Below, one piece after another: positions 24,338 through 32,956 of a stretch of DNA of 64,000 nt (position 1 is its first letter; every line of letters starts with the position of its first letter). The position numbers and the translations under genes were made by a program. The stretch covers positions 40,509 through 104,508 of the forward strand of contig NZ_JONR01000022.1 of the NCBI RefSeq assembly GCF_000711955.1. The letters run 5' to 3'. The notes under the pieces were generated by a model that was not told where the DNA came from, searched no databases, and saw only the letters and a list, made by a program, of their open reading frames with translations. This stretch comes from Nevskia soli DSM 19509. GTDB taxonomy: Bacteria > Pseudomonadota > Gammaproteobacteria > Nevskiales > Nevskiaceae.

Positions 24338-26476
24338 TCAGCGTCCGTCAAAGGCAAGCGTTTGATCGGAAGTCCGCGCAGCTGCAAAGTAAGCAGCCTG
24401 CAGATACTGATCGGTCTGCCCCTCTTGCCGATCGATGTCCTGCAGAGCCTGTGCCTGCATATCCTTCAGCTCTTCCTGCCTGGCAACGATGATTTCATCC
24501 CGCAGAGCTTGGGCCCTGGAGGCGAGTTCCGGGGCCATGGCCTGCTCCGTGTTGGAGGAGTCCATTGCGTTCAAGGCATCGAGGGTGGCAGCCAGATCCC
24601 GGTAACGATCGAGGGCCCCGAAGACCTCGCGGGTTTGCTCGTTCGGCACCAGATATCCATCGCCCATCAGCGCAGCGGTTCCCTTCGAATCCGGGCTGCG
24701 ATCGGCCAGTGCCGAAAGGCCCTGCGCCTGGATGCTGCCAGCCTCTGCGGCGAGTCCCTTTTTGCGTGCCTCGAGGCTCGCGATGGCCTGCACATAGGCC
24801 CGCTGCGCACCGAGCTTGTCGTCGAGGTTGTCGTAGGCGTAGGCGATGGCGAGCATTCCTTCTTGCACCGCGGGATCGTTCGGATCGCGTTTCGCCAATA
24901 TCCGCCAAAACAGCAGCGCTCGCTTCAGCCCTTCGGTGCGGTCCTGCGGGGGATCGCCGCGCTCGAAGGAAGCTGGGCCACCGTTTCCATCCAGCTCGGG
25001 ATCAAAAACACCGAGCTCGGTCAGCGAGTGCTTGAGCGGCGCGGGCAGCGGCGCCAGGGTATTCCCGGGTTCATGATCCAGGCGCACGCGCTTTATCTTC
25101 TCACCGGCCGGCGCCAGTTGCGCCCAGCCCATACCGAGAAGCGCCGGTTCGGACCACCGCCCCCCCATGCCAACCCTGCCGAGCGCACCCATGGCGGTGA
25201 TGCCCTGCTTTTTGCGGAGGAAGTACCAGCCTAGAGTAAGGTTGGCCTGATCCCGGACTGCGGCGAGGTCCTTGTCCAGGGTTTTCAGGCGACCGATCAG
25301 GTCCAGCAGGCTCAAACCCTTTTTCTCCTCGCCATTGTGAACCATTGCCACGGCCAGGTTGTAGCGCCTGAACGCCGTGGTAAGGAGCGCCTTTTCCGAA
25401 TGGCTCATGTAGCGGAAGGCTTCTGTACCTTCCTTGTCGCGGTCCTGCAGTACCTTTTCAGCTTCCGGATAGCGATCGTGGAGGAATAGGATTTGCGCGT
25501 AGGCCAGCTGCCAGTCCTGCACCCGATCATCCGGAACGCGGCTCCCGATCGCCTGTAGTTCGGCTTCGGCTTGCGCGACTTTCCCAACGTCGTAATCTTT
25601 CAGGGCGATGTTGAGGCGTTCCGTAGCGACGGCCTGGCTCTGTTGGTGCTGTGCATCCAGGCGCTCGCAGATCTTGCGAGAATAGTCCGAGAGACCAACC
25701 TCGCGCAGCACCGCCGCCGTGCGCAGCCAATAAGCCGGAGGCAGTGCTTCGCCAGCGCCGGTCGAAAGCTTCAGCAACTCCACTGCCGCGCGCTCCGCCT
25801 GGCCGGAGTTGCGCAGGTATTCGGCATAGGCAACCGCCGGATCTCCCAGATCTCCGGGAATATAGCGGCCGTCCACGCCGCCGAAGCGTCCCACTTCATG
25901 CAGGGTTTTCAGGGCCCAGCCCTCTTTGGACGCCTCCGTGCGGTAACGCTGCAGTGCGATGCGAGCCGGCGTGACGAGTCTGGATGGCTCCAGGCGCAGG
26001 GAGATGCTGGTGATCCCCTGGCCTCCTTCCAGCGAACCATCCATCACCACAGTCTGCTCGGTCGCACCTTGGGCGGATGATGCGGTGACCTGGAATTCGG
26101 CATGCAGTGCATGCGGGCCCTCGGCTACGGTGGCGCTGCCAACCCGGGCCAGGCGATCGCCGGCAAGGACGGAATGAAATGCAGTGTCGTCGACCTCCCG
26201 GCTTGCGACCAGCCGGTCGTCCAGGGAGATGGACACATGTTTCAACTTGAGCGAGCTTGCCACGCTGCCGACATAGATGGTCAGGCTTCCAGGTGCTGCC
26301 GGTCGCGCACGGTCGACATCGGCCTGGAGCTGTAGCGCCTGGTATTTGAGCTGCTGGAATTCCGATACCGGGTCGCGCTGCGGGAGTCCATCCGTCACTG
26401 TTACAGGCGGAGCTTGATCGGCAATGGCGCCGAGCGCCAACGCGCCCAGCAGAATGGCTAGAGTCTTCGCAATCAT
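24338..26476 (-). CDS. Exported helical-repeat (TPR-like) protein, unknown function
   Basis: The 712-residue protein has a Sec-type signal peptide, MIAKTLAILLGALALGAIADQ. After a beta-rich stretch (about 30-170) it becomes almost wholly helical, with TPR-like repeats such as LAYAQILFLHDRYPEAEKVLQD, YRFNLAVAMVHNGEEKKGL-type and ALLFWRILAKRDPNDPAVQEG segments. A helical end contains ARAQALRDEIIVARQEELKDMQAQALQDIDRQEGQ. A periplasmic scaffold is a reasonable inference. It is the last gene of the envelope series, 97 bp after tatA, and is convergent with the copy A activator. No named family recognised. A longer start at 26506 is possible, but the signal peptide favours 26476. Confidence 0.8.
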   Translation of the reverse strand: MIAKTLAILLGALALGAIADQAPPVTVTDGLPQRDPVSEFQQLKYQALQLQADVDRARPAAPGSLTIYVGSVASSLKLKHVSISLDDRLVASREVDDTAFHSVLAGDRLARVGSATVAEGPHALHAEFQVTASSAQGATEQTVVMDGSLEGGQGITSISLRLEPSRLVTPARIALQRYRTEASKEGWALKTLHEVGRFGGVDGRYIPGDLGDPAVAYAEYLRNSGQAERAAVELLKLSTGAGEALPPAYWLRTAAVLREVGLSDYSRKICERLDAQHQQSQAVATERLNIALKDYDVGKVAQAEAELQAIGSRVPDDRVQDWQLAYAQILFLHDRYPEAEKVLQDRDKEGTEAFRYMSHSEKALLTTAFRRYNLAVAMVHNGEEKKGLSLLDLIGRLKTLDKDLAAVRDQANLTLGWYFLRKKQGITAMGALGRVGMGGRWSEPALLGMGWAQLAPAGEKIKRVRLDHEPGNTLAPLPAPLKHSLTELGVFDPELDGNGGPASFERGDPPQDRTEGLKRALLFWRILAKRDPNDPAVQEGMLAIAYAYDNLDDKLGAQRAYVQAIASLEARKKGLAAEAGSIQAQGLSALADRSPDSKGTAALMGDGYLVPNEQTREVFGALDRYRDLAATLDALNAMDSSNTEQAMAPELASRAQALRDEIIVARQEELKDMQAQALQDIDRQEGQTDQYLQAAYFAAARTSDQTLAFDGR

Positions 26477-26573
26477 GGCGACATCCTCCGCTGCGTTCAG
26501 CGGCAAAGACTGGTCACACGCGGCACGTCGCTATGATTTTCCCTGAGCGGAGCCGCGAATGAATTCTTGTGGG

Positions 26574-26819
26574 TCAGGCAGTGCGGTCTGAATGAACTTC
26601 CTGCGCGGCTTGCTCGGGTGCCACCTGGACGGCGGCCAGTTGCTGCTGGCCGAAATTCCGATGTACTTCCGCCTCGCCTTCGCGCATCGCCGACTTGAAG
26701 TTCTTAACCGCAGCCCCGAGGTCGCCTCCCGCCGTTCTCAATTTCTTGGTGCCGAAGATCGCGATCACCATGACCAGAACGATCATCCAGTGCCAGATGC
26801 TGAAGCTTCCACTCAACAT
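26574..26819 (-). CDS. TatA/TatE-like protein
   Basis: This is a pore-forming type subunit of twin-arginine translocation. The 81 residues contain one membrane helix, IWHWMIVLVMVIAIFGTKKL, followed by the amphipathic segment RTAGGDLGAAVKNFKSAMREGE with the FG-xKKLR hinge diagnostic of TatA/TatE, and a short polar tail. Its start overlaps the end of the RND permease gene by 7 bases, so the two are translationally linked. No tatB or tatC is present in the window. It sits next to genes for two DUF1329 proteins with Tat-type signal peptides, which suggests a dedicated or booster subunit. Confidence 0.88.
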   Translation of the reverse strand: MLSGSFSIWHWMIVLVMVIAIFGTKKLRTAGGDLGAAVKNFKSAMREGEAEVHRNFGQQQLAAVQVAPEQAAQEVHSDRTA

Positions 26820-29239
26820 ACAAACTCCTCCTTTATTGAATTATTGATCAACGTCGTCGTCTCGCTGTTGTGCTTTTCCGCAAACGCCGGCCTGATCCAC
26901 CAGACCAGCAGCGGCAGTACGATCAGCGACAGAACCATGTTGATCGCCATGATCGCGATCAACAAAAGCCCCATGTCCGCAACGAACTTCAGACCGGACA
27001 TGAGATACCAGGGCAAGATGGCCATGATCATGATCGTGGCGGTGAACAGAATCGCCCGGCCTGTCGTCCTTAATGCCCCACCGAGCGCCGCGGACCAGCG
27101 CGCATCGGCGGTGCCGTGCCGCTGCTGGAGCTCTTCGCAGATCCTGGAGAGCAGGTAGATGCCGTAGTCGATGCCGACGCCCACGCCGATGGCGGCGACG
27201 ATGAGGGAGTTCACGTCGAGGCCGACGCCAAGCATGTGCATGGCGGCCAGCAGCCCCTCGTTGGCCAGGTTCACCGGGACCAGCAGCATCGCGCCGGCGG
27301 TGAACGAGCGATACGCGCCGGCGCAGAGCAGGAAGATGAACAGGTTGACGCCGCCGATGACGACCCACTGATAGCGCGCGATGACGCGATTCACCGCCTC
27401 CTGCAGGGCGATGGTGCCGGTGCCGAGGCGCACGCGGAAGTCGGGGTGGTCGGCTCCGACCTGGTCGACCGCGGCCCTGGCCGCCTGCAAGGCGCCGTCG
27501 ACCGTCTCCTGCTTGTTGTCCTTGTACCAGAGGGAAACCGTCGAGTTCTGCATGCCCGGGTCGAGAATATGGCTGAAACTCTTCGCGCTTGACCCCATCA
27601 TCGCGCCGACTGCTGCGGCCTGAACGGAGCGCTCGCGCGGGTCAAGCGGCGCCCAGCGGGGATCGCCGCCGCTGAACAGGCGATTGGCTTCCATCAGGTA
27701 GTCGGCGAACGACAAGCTTGCGCGCGGCGGATGGTCGCCTGCCTCCAGCGCGCGCTGGAGGGCCAGTTCGGTAAATACCGTATCCTGGTGCTGCGAGGTG
27801 GCGATCGGCGCGTCCTGGTCCTTGGCCTCGAGCACGATCTCGAGGGTATTGACGCCGGGGAAGCTGCCGTTGATGGCCCTGACCGCGGTATTGAACTCCG
27901 AGTCGTAGCGAAGCAGGTTCGTCCCTTCGACCGGGTTTCCGATCTGGATCTGCGAGGCGACGTAAACCGCCGCGGCGGAGCCGGCGAGCGCCAGCGCGGT
28001 CGTGACCCGCGCCCGCTTGCCGGTGACCAGCGCCGCGATTCCGCCAAGCAACCGCACCAGGATGCCCGGGCGCCCCGCCGACACCTTCCGGTCTTTGAAC
28101 CGGTGCAGATTGCGCGGCGGCGGCAGACTCGCCAGCAGCAGGGAGATCAGGACGCAGCCCGTAGGAATGAGCCAGACGGCCCACATACCGCAGAAGATGG
28201 CGTGCCGCACCATGGCCGGGATCGGCGCCGCAACCACGACCACGATGCCCAGGATGTCGGTCATGATCCCCAGCACCGAGGGGACCATCATCACGCTCAT
28301 GGTCAGCTCCGCCGCGCGCCGACGGTCCGCCACTTCGGGATAAACCTCGAAGTAGCGCTCGGTGAACTGGACACTGTGCGAGAACGAGCGGGCGGTAAGC
28401 AGCAGCGGCACCACCATCAGGAGCGGCTCGATGGAAATACCCAGCCAGCCGACGAAGCCGAAGGCCCAGATCGCGGCTGTTGCGCTGGTCAGAATCGGAG
28501 TCAGGACGCCGACAACACTGCGCATGTAGAACACCAAAGCCAGCACGATCACGCCGACGGTGACGGCGGAGATCGCCACCATCTGGTGCTCGTAACGGTA
28601 AACGGTGCCAATCAGTATCGGCATGCCGGCGACATAGATCTCGTGCTGCGCGTCTGCAGTCCGGTCCGCCAATTGCTCGACGAAGTCGAACACCTGCCCG
28701 TAATCGAGCTTGCGCTCGATGAAGGTGGCCAGCACCAGGGCGGAGCGGTTGTCGCGCGAGATCAGGAACTGGCGGACGTTCGGCGCCTCGTCGATGTGCG
28801 CCCGGAAGCCGGCGATTTCGTCCGGCGTGGCGGGCGGGTGATCGCCCATGAGGGGACGCATGTCGATGCCCTCGGGCGTCGCCTCGGCGTAGCGGGCTTT
28901 TTCCGTGGTCACCGACAGGATCTGCTCGTGATCGACTGCGGGAGCCCGATCGATCGCCCGGGTGTAGTCCCAGACCTTGCCCAGGGTCTCGTCGTTGAAG
29001 ATGTCGCCATTCTTGCGGCGGATCATCGTCATGATGGTCAGGGGGCTGCCGAACCCCGGGTGGTCCTTGTAGACCTGAACGAACGGATCGTCCTGCGGCA
29101 GCAAGTCCGAAAAGATTGTCTTGAGCTGAACCCGGGGGAGTCCGGCGGCAAAGAACAGAGTGAGCAGGCCGAACACCGCGAGAGCCGCTTTCCGATGCAC
29201 CAGGGTCCAGCGCGCAACTCTTGCACGGAGCGGGTACAT
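26813..29239 (-). CDS. RND/MMPL family permease (copy A)
   Basis: This large inner-membrane exporter of the COG1033 type is 808 residues long. Helix 1, AALAVFGLLTLFFAAGLPRV, is followed by a periplasmic domain (DDPFVQVYKDHPGFGSPLTIM) and a first membrane block with LMVVPLLLTARSFSHSVQFTERYFEVYPE. A second periplasmic domain comes next, and a final block has LNVNSLI-like VNSLIVAAIGVGVGIDYGIYLLSRICEE. It is homologous along its length to the permease at 37743-40226. The family moves lipids or other hydrophobic compounds; the substrate here is unknown. Its gene follows DUF1329-A by 22 bp and overlaps tatA. Confidence 0.88.
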   Translation of the reverse strand: MYPLRARVARWTLVHRKAALAVFGLLTLFFAAGLPRVQLKTIFSDLLPQDDPFVQVYKDHPGFGSPLTIMTMIRRKNGDIFNDETLGKVWDYTRAIDRAPAVDHEQILSVTTEKARYAEATPEGIDMRPLMGDHPPATPDEIAGFRAHIDEAPNVRQFLISRDNRSALVLATFIERKLDYGQVFDFVEQLADRTADAQHEIYVAGMPILIGTVYRYEHQMVAISAVTVGVIVLALVFYMRSVVGVLTPILTSATAAIWAFGFVGWLGISIEPLLMVVPLLLTARSFSHSVQFTERYFEVYPEVADRRRAAELTMSVMMVPSVLGIMTDILGIVVVVAAPIPAMVRHAIFCGMWAVWLIPTGCVLISLLLASLPPPRNLHRFKDRKVSAGRPGILVRLLGGIAALVTGKRARVTTALALAGSAAAVYVASQIQIGNPVEGTNLLRYDSEFNTAVRAINGSFPGVNTLEIVLEAKDQDAPIATSQHQDTVFTELALQRALEAGDHPPRASLSFADYLMEANRLFSGGDPRWAPLDPRERSVQAAAVGAMMGSSAKSFSHILDPGMQNSTVSLWYKDNKQETVDGALQAARAAVDQVGADHPDFRVRLGTGTIALQEAVNRVIARYQWVVIGGVNLFIFLLCAGAYRSFTAGAMLLVPVNLANEGLLAAMHMLGVGLDVNSLIVAAIGVGVGIDYGIYLLSRICEELQQRHGTADARWSAALGGALRTTGRAILFTATIMIMAILPWYLMSGLKFVADMGLLLIAIMAINMVLSLIVLPLLVWWIRPAFAEKHNSETTTLINNSIKEEFVC

Positions 29240-29261
29240 GCTCGGCCTTGCCAGATAAGTC

Positions 29262-30647
29262 CTACTTCAATCCCAGGCGCATCAGCGCAAGCTGGGTGAG
29301 GTACTTGTCGTATATCTGCGGATTGTTGGCACCGCTGAAGTGCGTATTCTCGACCTGCCGCACCTGCTCCAGACGGCTGACGCTGCCGGTTTGAATATCC
29401 GAGGCAGTGACGTGGGCCCAGCTCCAGTAAGGGTGCTGACCATCCATGAATTTCTGGCTGCCGTTGTCATACAGACTGTAAGCGCCGTCGAAGGAACGGT
29501 ATGGTTGGCCGTTGCGGTCGAAAGTGACCATGCCCACCATTGCCTGATTGCGCGCGTCGAACCAGACCCGCTTTTTCGACACTGGCGCACGCGGAAATTT
29601 GACGGGCTCTGCCTCGACGATGATGGTTTCGGGAACCAGCTCCACCGTGGCATCCCAGAAGGTCTGGCCTTTGGGGCCGCCGTGGGTGGTGTGCTCCCAG
29701 TTCGGATGGGCGGCGTTCCAGCTCTCCGACAGACCGGCGAGAAAGGGTCCGCGGCCGACAATCTTGTAGTTGCCCCAAGTGTACAAGGGATCGCCGGCAC
29801 CCCAGGCATCCGACAGGAACAGAGTCAGTCCCGGAAGGAGCGGCTCAAAACGTTGCTCCGCTGGGAACTGGCGGATGCGGCGGAATTCGGGCACGTACCC
29901 GTAGAGGGCCGGAAACGTACTGGCATCATAGTCCCAGACATTCAGGAACGACGTCCCTCGGTAGTTTTGCGGCGTGAGGAAGAAGATGGACTGGTAACGG
30001 AGCTTGTCCTCGTGACCAGGCCAGTAGGGCTTCGGATCCATTGAGACGCGACCGATCGGCGACATCTCCGCCCAGCCGCCACTGTAGGAGAACTTGACGT
30101 CACCGGACGCCACCTCCGTGGTGTACATATTGACGGCGTAGAAGGAGGCATCATGCCGCCCCCAGCTCATGGTCTGGGCAGCAAAAAGTTCCAAACCGCT
30201 CTTCGGATCGGGAAACGGGTTGCCCCCGATCCATGGCTTGCCGTCCGCCTTGTTGACGACGTTGCCGCGCGCATCGAAGCCAGCCTTGCCGCTGTTGCTC
30301 AGGGTGGCTTCGATATACTCCCAGGGGGACAGGCGCATCACGTCGGTCGTGGTCTTCACGACCTTGAGCTTGCGGCCCATGGTGCGGATTTGCTCGAAGC
30401 GGACCGGCTCCAGCAGGTCCTTTACGACTTCGACGTTCGAGGCGTCGATGATGTCCCCGGTCTTGATTCTGCCCTTGGTGTAGGCCTCGATTGAAAGCAA
30501 CTCCTCCGGGTAAGCCTTGGAAACGTCCCCGGTGGCCGCGATCGCTTTGGCCAAGGGCATCAGGACACCGCAGCTGAGGACGCCGCGCGCGGCGTCACCA
30601 AGGAACTTCCTGCGGGAGTAGCCGCGGTCATATCGAATCGTCTTCAT
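29262..30647 (-). CDS. DUF1329 family protein with Tat signal (copy A)
   Basis: This 461-residue exported protein of the DUF1329 family (also described as outer-membrane lipoprotein-sorting-like) starts MKTIRYDRGYSRRKFLGDAA, with the twin-arginine motif SRRKFLG and a hydrophobic stretch GVLSCGVLMPLAKAIAA. The mature part shows family blocks DIIDASNVEVVKDLLEPVR, RGTSFLNVWDYDASTFPALYGYVPEFRRIRQFPAEQRFEP and RKKRVWFDARNQAMVGMVTFDRNG. ATG 30647 is chosen because the signal begins there; the in-frame upstream extension is the tail of decayed repeat sequence. It is paralogous to the protein at 36258 and paired with RND permease A. Confidence 0.88.
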   Translation of the reverse strand: MKTIRYDRGYSRRKFLGDAARGVLSCGVLMPLAKAIAATGDVSKAYPEELLSIEAYTKGRIKTGDIIDASNVEVVKDLLEPVRFEQIRTMGRKLKVVKTTTDVMRLSPWEYIEATLSNSGKAGFDARGNVVNKADGKPWIGGNPFPDPKSGLELFAAQTMSWGRHDASFYAVNMYTTEVASGDVKFSYSGGWAEMSPIGRVSMDPKPYWPGHEDKLRYQSIFFLTPQNYRGTSFLNVWDYDASTFPALYGYVPEFRRIRQFPAEQRFEPLLPGLTLFLSDAWGAGDPLYTWGNYKIVGRGPFLAGLSESWNAAHPNWEHTTHGGPKGQTFWDATVELVPETIIVEAEPVKFPRAPVSKKRVWFDARNQAMVGMVTFDRNGQPYRSFDGAYSLYDNGSQKFMDGQHPYWSWAHVTASDIQTGSVSRLEQVRQVENTHFSGANNPQIYDKYLTQLALMRLGLK

Positions 30648-30688
30648 ACTCGGCCATTCCTGCGTGACGCCAAAAGCAAAAGGACCGG

Positions 30689-30707
30689 CGGCAAGCTGAG
30701 CTTGCCG
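30689..30707 (-). terminator. Rho-independent-type terminator after the OmpA-like gene
   Basis: CGGCAAGC-TGA-GCTTGCCG is a perfect 8-bp stem. On the minus strand it is followed by CCGGTCCTTTTGCTTTT. It lies between the OmpA-like stop and the DUF1329-A start, which suggests that DUF1329-A, RND-A, tatA and the TPR-like gene depend on read-through or on their own promoter. Confidence 0.6.
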
Positions 30708-30762
30708 CTGGTTCAACAAACCTGGCTGAGACTGGATGTCGCCAGATTTCCACGGCAAAGGG

Positions 30763-30833
30763 ATGCACGGCGGCGCAGACTGATCCGGAGCCGCGGGCTC
30801 TCTGGGAGCAAGGCTGGGAGCCGGGCTCGCATT
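30763..30833 (-). repeat. Continuation of Pro/Ala coding repeat beyond the OmpA-like stop
   Basis: After the TGA at 30834-30836 the same frame reads NASPAPSLAPREPAAPDQSAPP, clearly a copy of the tail unit PSVSPSESAAPDQSAPGSAP inside the gene. The repeat tract therefore once ran on past the present stop codon. Confidence 0.65.
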
Positions 30834-32516
30834 TCATGGGGCCTTCGGCGGACCGGACTCTGACGGCGGCGCCGGTGCAGGTTCAGTCGGGGCCGATGCA
30901 TCGGCAGACGGCGCAGAGCCGGGCGCGGACTGATCCGGAGCCGCGGACTCACTGGGAGAGACGCTGGGGATCGGGCCGGAGTCTTGTGGGGCCTGCGCCG
31001 TGACGGGCTCTGACGGCGCCGGTGCAGGCTCGGTTGGAGCCGGCGCAACCTCGGACGAAGCAGCGTCGGGCACGGAAGCAGGCGGCGGCGCGGGCTGATC
31101 CGTAGACGCGGGCTCATTGGGAGCCGGTCTGGCGGCCGGACCGGCATCTTGCGGTACCTGCGCCGGAGCGGGCTCCGACGGGGTCGGGGCCGGCTCACTC
31201 GGAGTTGGCGTTTCGGCGGTCGGCGCGGCTCTCTTGTGGTACCTGCCCGCATGCCTTTTTGTCGGAGCCGATGCCGGAGCGGGAACCGGCTCGCCAACAG
31301 GCACTGGCTCGGCTGCCGCGGGGGCGGCTGCCTCCGCGGCTTCGCCGGAGAGCGGTTGTGCACCATCCGACGGAGCCGACGCAGCTTCGCCCATCGGAGC
31401 CGAGCTTGCCTCCGGCGTAGAAGGCCTTTCAGAGAGCGGCGCGGCCGAGGATCCGGAGTCGGTCACCTTCAGTTCGACGCGGCGATTCAGCTCGCGCCCC
31501 TCGTCGGTCGAATTGTCCGCAATCGGTATCGACTTGCCGAAGCCCTTGCTGGTCATACGCGCCGGATCGATGCCGCGGCTGGCGAGATATTTCATCACGC
31601 TGGCCGCACGCGCCTCGGAGAGCTTCTGGTTGTACGGCACAGAACCTTTACCATCGGTGTGTCCGTCAACTTCGACCTTGATGTCCTTCCTCGCCAGGAG
31701 CGCGTCCGCCACCTGATCGAGCAAGGTCTTCGCGTTTACGGTCAGCGTCGCCTTGTTGAACTCGAAGTTGACCCCGCGCAGCACGATCGTGTCGCCAACC
31801 TTGCAGCCTTCAAGGCCGATCGGCTGACCGGGCGTGGGAGGCTGGCATGTCGCGGGTGCCGACTCCGCGGCCGGCGCCGGTTCCGGAGCGGGCTGCTCCA
31901 CCGGAACGACCTCAACGGGCGGCGCTGGAGCGGCCTGCGCGGCTTCATGCACGCCTCCGATCGGCAGCCGAACTCCGAGATGAAACAGCGGCCCCGCGCT
32001 GTAGCTCTGTTCCTTGTGATAGAGAAGCTCCGCGCGGAGATATACCGCACGGTTGAAGAACGGCTGGTCGAAACCCAGCCCCGCGTTGTAAACGAAGCGA
32101 TCACCGCCTTCGGCGTTGGCGTGAATGAACAAGCCTGCGTTGTTCGGGGATAAATAGTAATTCACCCCGATGCCACCACCATAAATGTTCTGGCTGGGAG
32201 CCTGGCCCACTTGGTCGGGGCACTGCACCAACAGCCCGCAAAGCAAACCGGTGGTCGGCATCGTAACCGTCTTGCCGCTGTAGTGCAGGTAGTCGCCGAG
32301 GATCTCCACCCCAAGGTGCGGCATCACGGATTTGCCGATGGCCATCGCTCCCCCAAAGCCATCGCCGGAACTCGGATTTCCGCGATTTCCGGCGAGTGAG
32401 GCCATAGGGGCAATGTAGTAACGATCGTCGAACAATTCGTTGTCAGCGGCGGACGCCGTGGACAGACTGAACGCAAGCGATCCGACCGCCAGAGAATGCA
32501 ACAACGGTGTTTTCAT
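30834..32516 (-). CDS. OmpA-family outer-membrane protein with long Pro/Ala-rich tail
   Basis: The 560-residue protein has a signal peptide, MKTPLLHSLAVGSLAFSLSTASA, and an N-terminal eight-strand-like barrel (about 25-190, with YYLSPNNAGLFIHANAEGG and YSAGPLFHLGVRLPIGG). A Pro/Ala linker leads to an OmpA/Pal peptidoglycan-binding domain (about 240-350) with VNFEFNKATLTVNAKTLLDQ, VDGHTDGKGSVPYNQKLSEARAASV and DEGRELNRRVELKV. About 200 residues of low-complexity repeats such as PTPSEPAPTPSEPAPAQ follow, an unusual place for extra sequence because OmpA domains normally end the protein. A role in cell-wall contact of the envelope system is inferred. Confidence 0.9.
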   Translation of the reverse strand: MKTPLLHSLAVGSLAFSLSTASAADNELFDDRYYIAPMASLAGNRGNPSSGDGFGGAMAIGKSVMPHLGVEILGDYLHYSGKTVTMPTTGLLCGLLVQCPDQVGQAPSQNIYGGGIGVNYYLSPNNAGLFIHANAEGGDRFVYNAGLGFDQPFFNRAVYLRAELLYHKEQSYSAGPLFHLGVRLPIGGVHEAAQAAPAPPVEVVPVEQPAPEPAPAAESAPATCQPPTPGQPIGLEGCKVGDTIVLRGVNFEFNKATLTVNAKTLLDQVADALLARKDIKVEVDGHTDGKGSVPYNQKLSEARAASVMKYLASRGIDPARMTSKGFGKSIPIADNSTDEGRELNRRVELKVTDSGSSAAPLSERPSTPEASSAPMGEAASAPSDGAQPLSGEAAEAAAPAAAEPVPVGEPVPAPASAPTKRHAGRYHKRAAPTAETPTPSEPAPTPSEPAPAQVPQDAGPAARPAPNEPASTDQPAPPPASVPDAASSEVAPAPTEPAPAPSEPVTAQAPQDSGPIPSVSPSESAAPDQSAPGSAPSADASAPTEPAPAPPSESGPPKAP

Positions 32517-32569
32517 CTCAATCCTGAACCTTCATCTTTTTTGAGCCACGCCCAACGAGTCGGTAGTAC

Positions 32570-32830
32570 CTAGATCAAGCCGCACAACTGAGCCCGGTGT
32601 ACGGCAGCGCAACGATTCTTCGTGCCCAAAGCCCGGGACAATTCTTTGAGATGCCACTTGACGGTGTTCAGCGATACTCCCAATCGAGCCGCTGCTTCCG
32701 TGTTGGTCAAGCCCTCCCTCACACACCGCAGTACCGCGATTTGCCGGGACGTCAATGTGGCTGGGTATCGGTCGCACCGCCGGATATCTGGACGAAGCAA
32801 ATGTTCATTATCAAATTGAATTGAATTCAT
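32570..32830 (-). CDS. LuxR-type helix-turn-helix protein, effector domain only
   Basis: This 86-residue protein consists almost entirely of a LuxR/NarL DNA-binding domain: ATLTSRQIAVLRCVREGLTN, then TEAAARLGVSLNTVKWHLKELSRALGTKNR. There is no receiver or ligand domain, as in GerE-type regulators. The frame is open further upstream to 32929, but the ATG at 32830 follows a GGAGGGCGAGG region and gives a compact protein. It lies between the OmpA-like and DUF1302 genes and may control the envelope cluster. MalT-like truncation is an alternative origin. Confidence 0.75.
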   Translation of the reverse strand: MNSIQFDNEHLLRPDIRRCDRYPATLTSRQIAVLRCVREGLTNTEAAARLGVSLNTVKWHLKELSRALGTKNRCAAVHRAQLCGLI

Positions 32831-32866
32831 GGCCGGCCTCGCCCTCCGGAAGGTCGTGGTAAGAAG

Positions 32867-32895
32867 CCCAGCGGCAACATGCCATTGCCGCTGGG
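32867..32895 (-). terminator. Terminator hairpin after the DUF1302 gene
   Basis: CCCAGCGGCAA-N7-TTGCCGCTGGG gives an 11-bp perfect stem. On the minus strand it is followed by CTTCTTACC. It lies 61 bp after the DUF1302 stop and upstream of the LuxR-type gene, dividing the envelope series into at least two transcription units. Confidence 0.7.
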
Positions 32896-32956
32896 AGACA
32901 TACCTAGAAGCAGGGGGTTTGAGTGCCATCCAGGTAAAAATGATGACTACGAATCT

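Noticed and set aside
30713..31366. 217-codon Pro/Arg-rich frame overlapping the OmpA-like tail
   Set aside because: It is a frame-shifted reading of the same Pro/Ala repeat DNA; repeats lack stops in several frames.
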